From CAZRDB01 sp964598695 (GTDB lineage: Bacteria > Armatimonadota > Zipacnadia > UBA1398), in assembly GCA_964598695.1 (NCBI GenBank), contig CAZRDB010000011.1, forward strand, positions 1 through 51,578: DNA of 51,578 nucleotides, given 5' to 3'. The position numbers and the translations under genes were made by a program. This document shows, in pieces, positions 51,295-51,578 of the stretch. The notes beneath the pieces were generated by a model. The model was given only the letters and a program-made list of their open reading frames with translations. It did no database searches and had not been told where the DNA came from. The stretch's first letter is position 1, and every line of letters begins with the position of its first letter.

Positions 51295-51578
51295 ATGACG
51301 AAGCTGTCGGTGCCACAACTTACCGCGGCCCTGAGCGGCGGCGCGCTGCTGCTGGCGGGGCTCACGATCAGTGGCATCGTCTGGGCATCGCGCGCCGACG
51401 GACCGGCTGCGGCCCCCGCGATCGCCACCGCGCAGATGGGCGCACCGGGAACGGGCGCCCCGGGCGGCGCTCCGCCAGCGGGCGGACCGCTGCTGGGTGC
51501 CCCGGGAGCCGGCCCCGGGGCCGCGCCGGGCGCTCCGGCCCCGGGTGCGCCGACCACGAGCGCCGAGTCCGGACTGCC
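51295..51578 (+). CDS. Membrane-anchored Gly/Ala/Pro-rich protein following pilO (partial)
   Basis: At least 94 residues; the rest lies beyond the window. ATG at 51295 follows AAGGAG. One TM helix (about 10-31, LTAALSGGALLLAGLTISGI) is followed by a Gly/Ala/Pro-rich stretch (GAPGTGAPGGAPPAGGPLLG) like the tails of PilN and PilO. The place after pilO is where pilP usually lies, but no lipoprotein Cys or PilP domain is visible in what can be read. A PilP analogue is a guess from position only. Confidence 0.65.
   Translation, partial: MTKLSVPQLTAALSGGALLLAGLTISGIVWASRADGPAAAPAIATAQMGAPGTGAPGGAPPAGGPLLGAPGAGPGAAPGAPAPGAPTTSAESGL

Noticed and set aside
1..51578. CRISPR arrays, tRNA/rRNA genes, insertion sequences or prophage genes
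   Set aside because: None was seen: no regularly spaced direct repeats, no transposase or integrase motif, no clover-leaf or rRNA-like segment.

Overview
The window is a very GC-rich bacterial sequence (about 70% G+C by eye) with frequent GTG/TTG starts, clear Shine-Dalgarno sites and two 10-N scaffold gaps, so it is most likely a draft or metagenome-assembled genome. It encodes type IV pili, outer-surface beta-propeller proteins, secreted carbohydrate- and glycoprotein-acting enzymes and a MutL/DUF6754 cluster. That mix suggests a diderm of the Armatimonadota/WS1/Hydrogenedentota kind. This placement is an impression from gene content only; no rRNA or other marker gene is present. I saw no tRNA, rRNA, CRISPR array, insertion sequence or prophage.

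Region 1 (1-2970) has an ECF-type sigma factor followed by a secreted LamG + GH2-type protein on the minus strand, divergent from a LytTR response regulator. Region 2 (3069-11679) is the most unusual part. One plus-strand operon has a plausible promoter, a 16-bp stem-loop at its predicted transcript 5' end and a strong hairpin at its end. It encodes two small proteins, a large MutL-like ASKHA ATPase, a barrel-sandwich/KOW protein and four membrane proteins, one with a DUF6754-type domain and another that looks related to it. No B12-dependent mutase gene accompanies the MutL homologue. Region 3 (11700-26784) is a mixed accessory stretch: an aldo/keto-reductase-like protein, a zinc-type dehydrogenase, an M60 metallopeptidase, a PD40 propeller protein, a 59-residue membrane protein, a solitary cobalamin-binding protein, GT39 and GT2 glycosyltransferases, a membrane-anchored Ala/Glu/Pro-rich protein, a NagD-like HAD phosphatase and a DUF4838 protein with a LamG domain inserted in it.

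Region 4 (26876-51578) is a type IV pilus locus in two blocks. The first runs pilB, pilT, pilC, pilD, four pseudopilins with Glu5, a 1171-residue PilX/GspK-like protein without Glu5, and a secreted protein of about 2000 residues with propeller-like repeats in the position PilY1 takes in other pilus operons. The second block starts from a near-consensus sigma70 promoter (TTGACA-N17-TAGATT) and holds pilM, pilN, pilO and the start of another membrane protein that runs off the window.

The genes suggest a cell that builds retractable pili with an elaborate tip complex, secretes glycan- and glycoprotein-active enzymes, and carries an uncharacterised MutL/DUF6754 membrane apparatus. Both N gaps look like failed joins rather than missing sequence. 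The second lies behind a 98-bp error-filled duplicate that creates a false stop in the PilY1-like gene.
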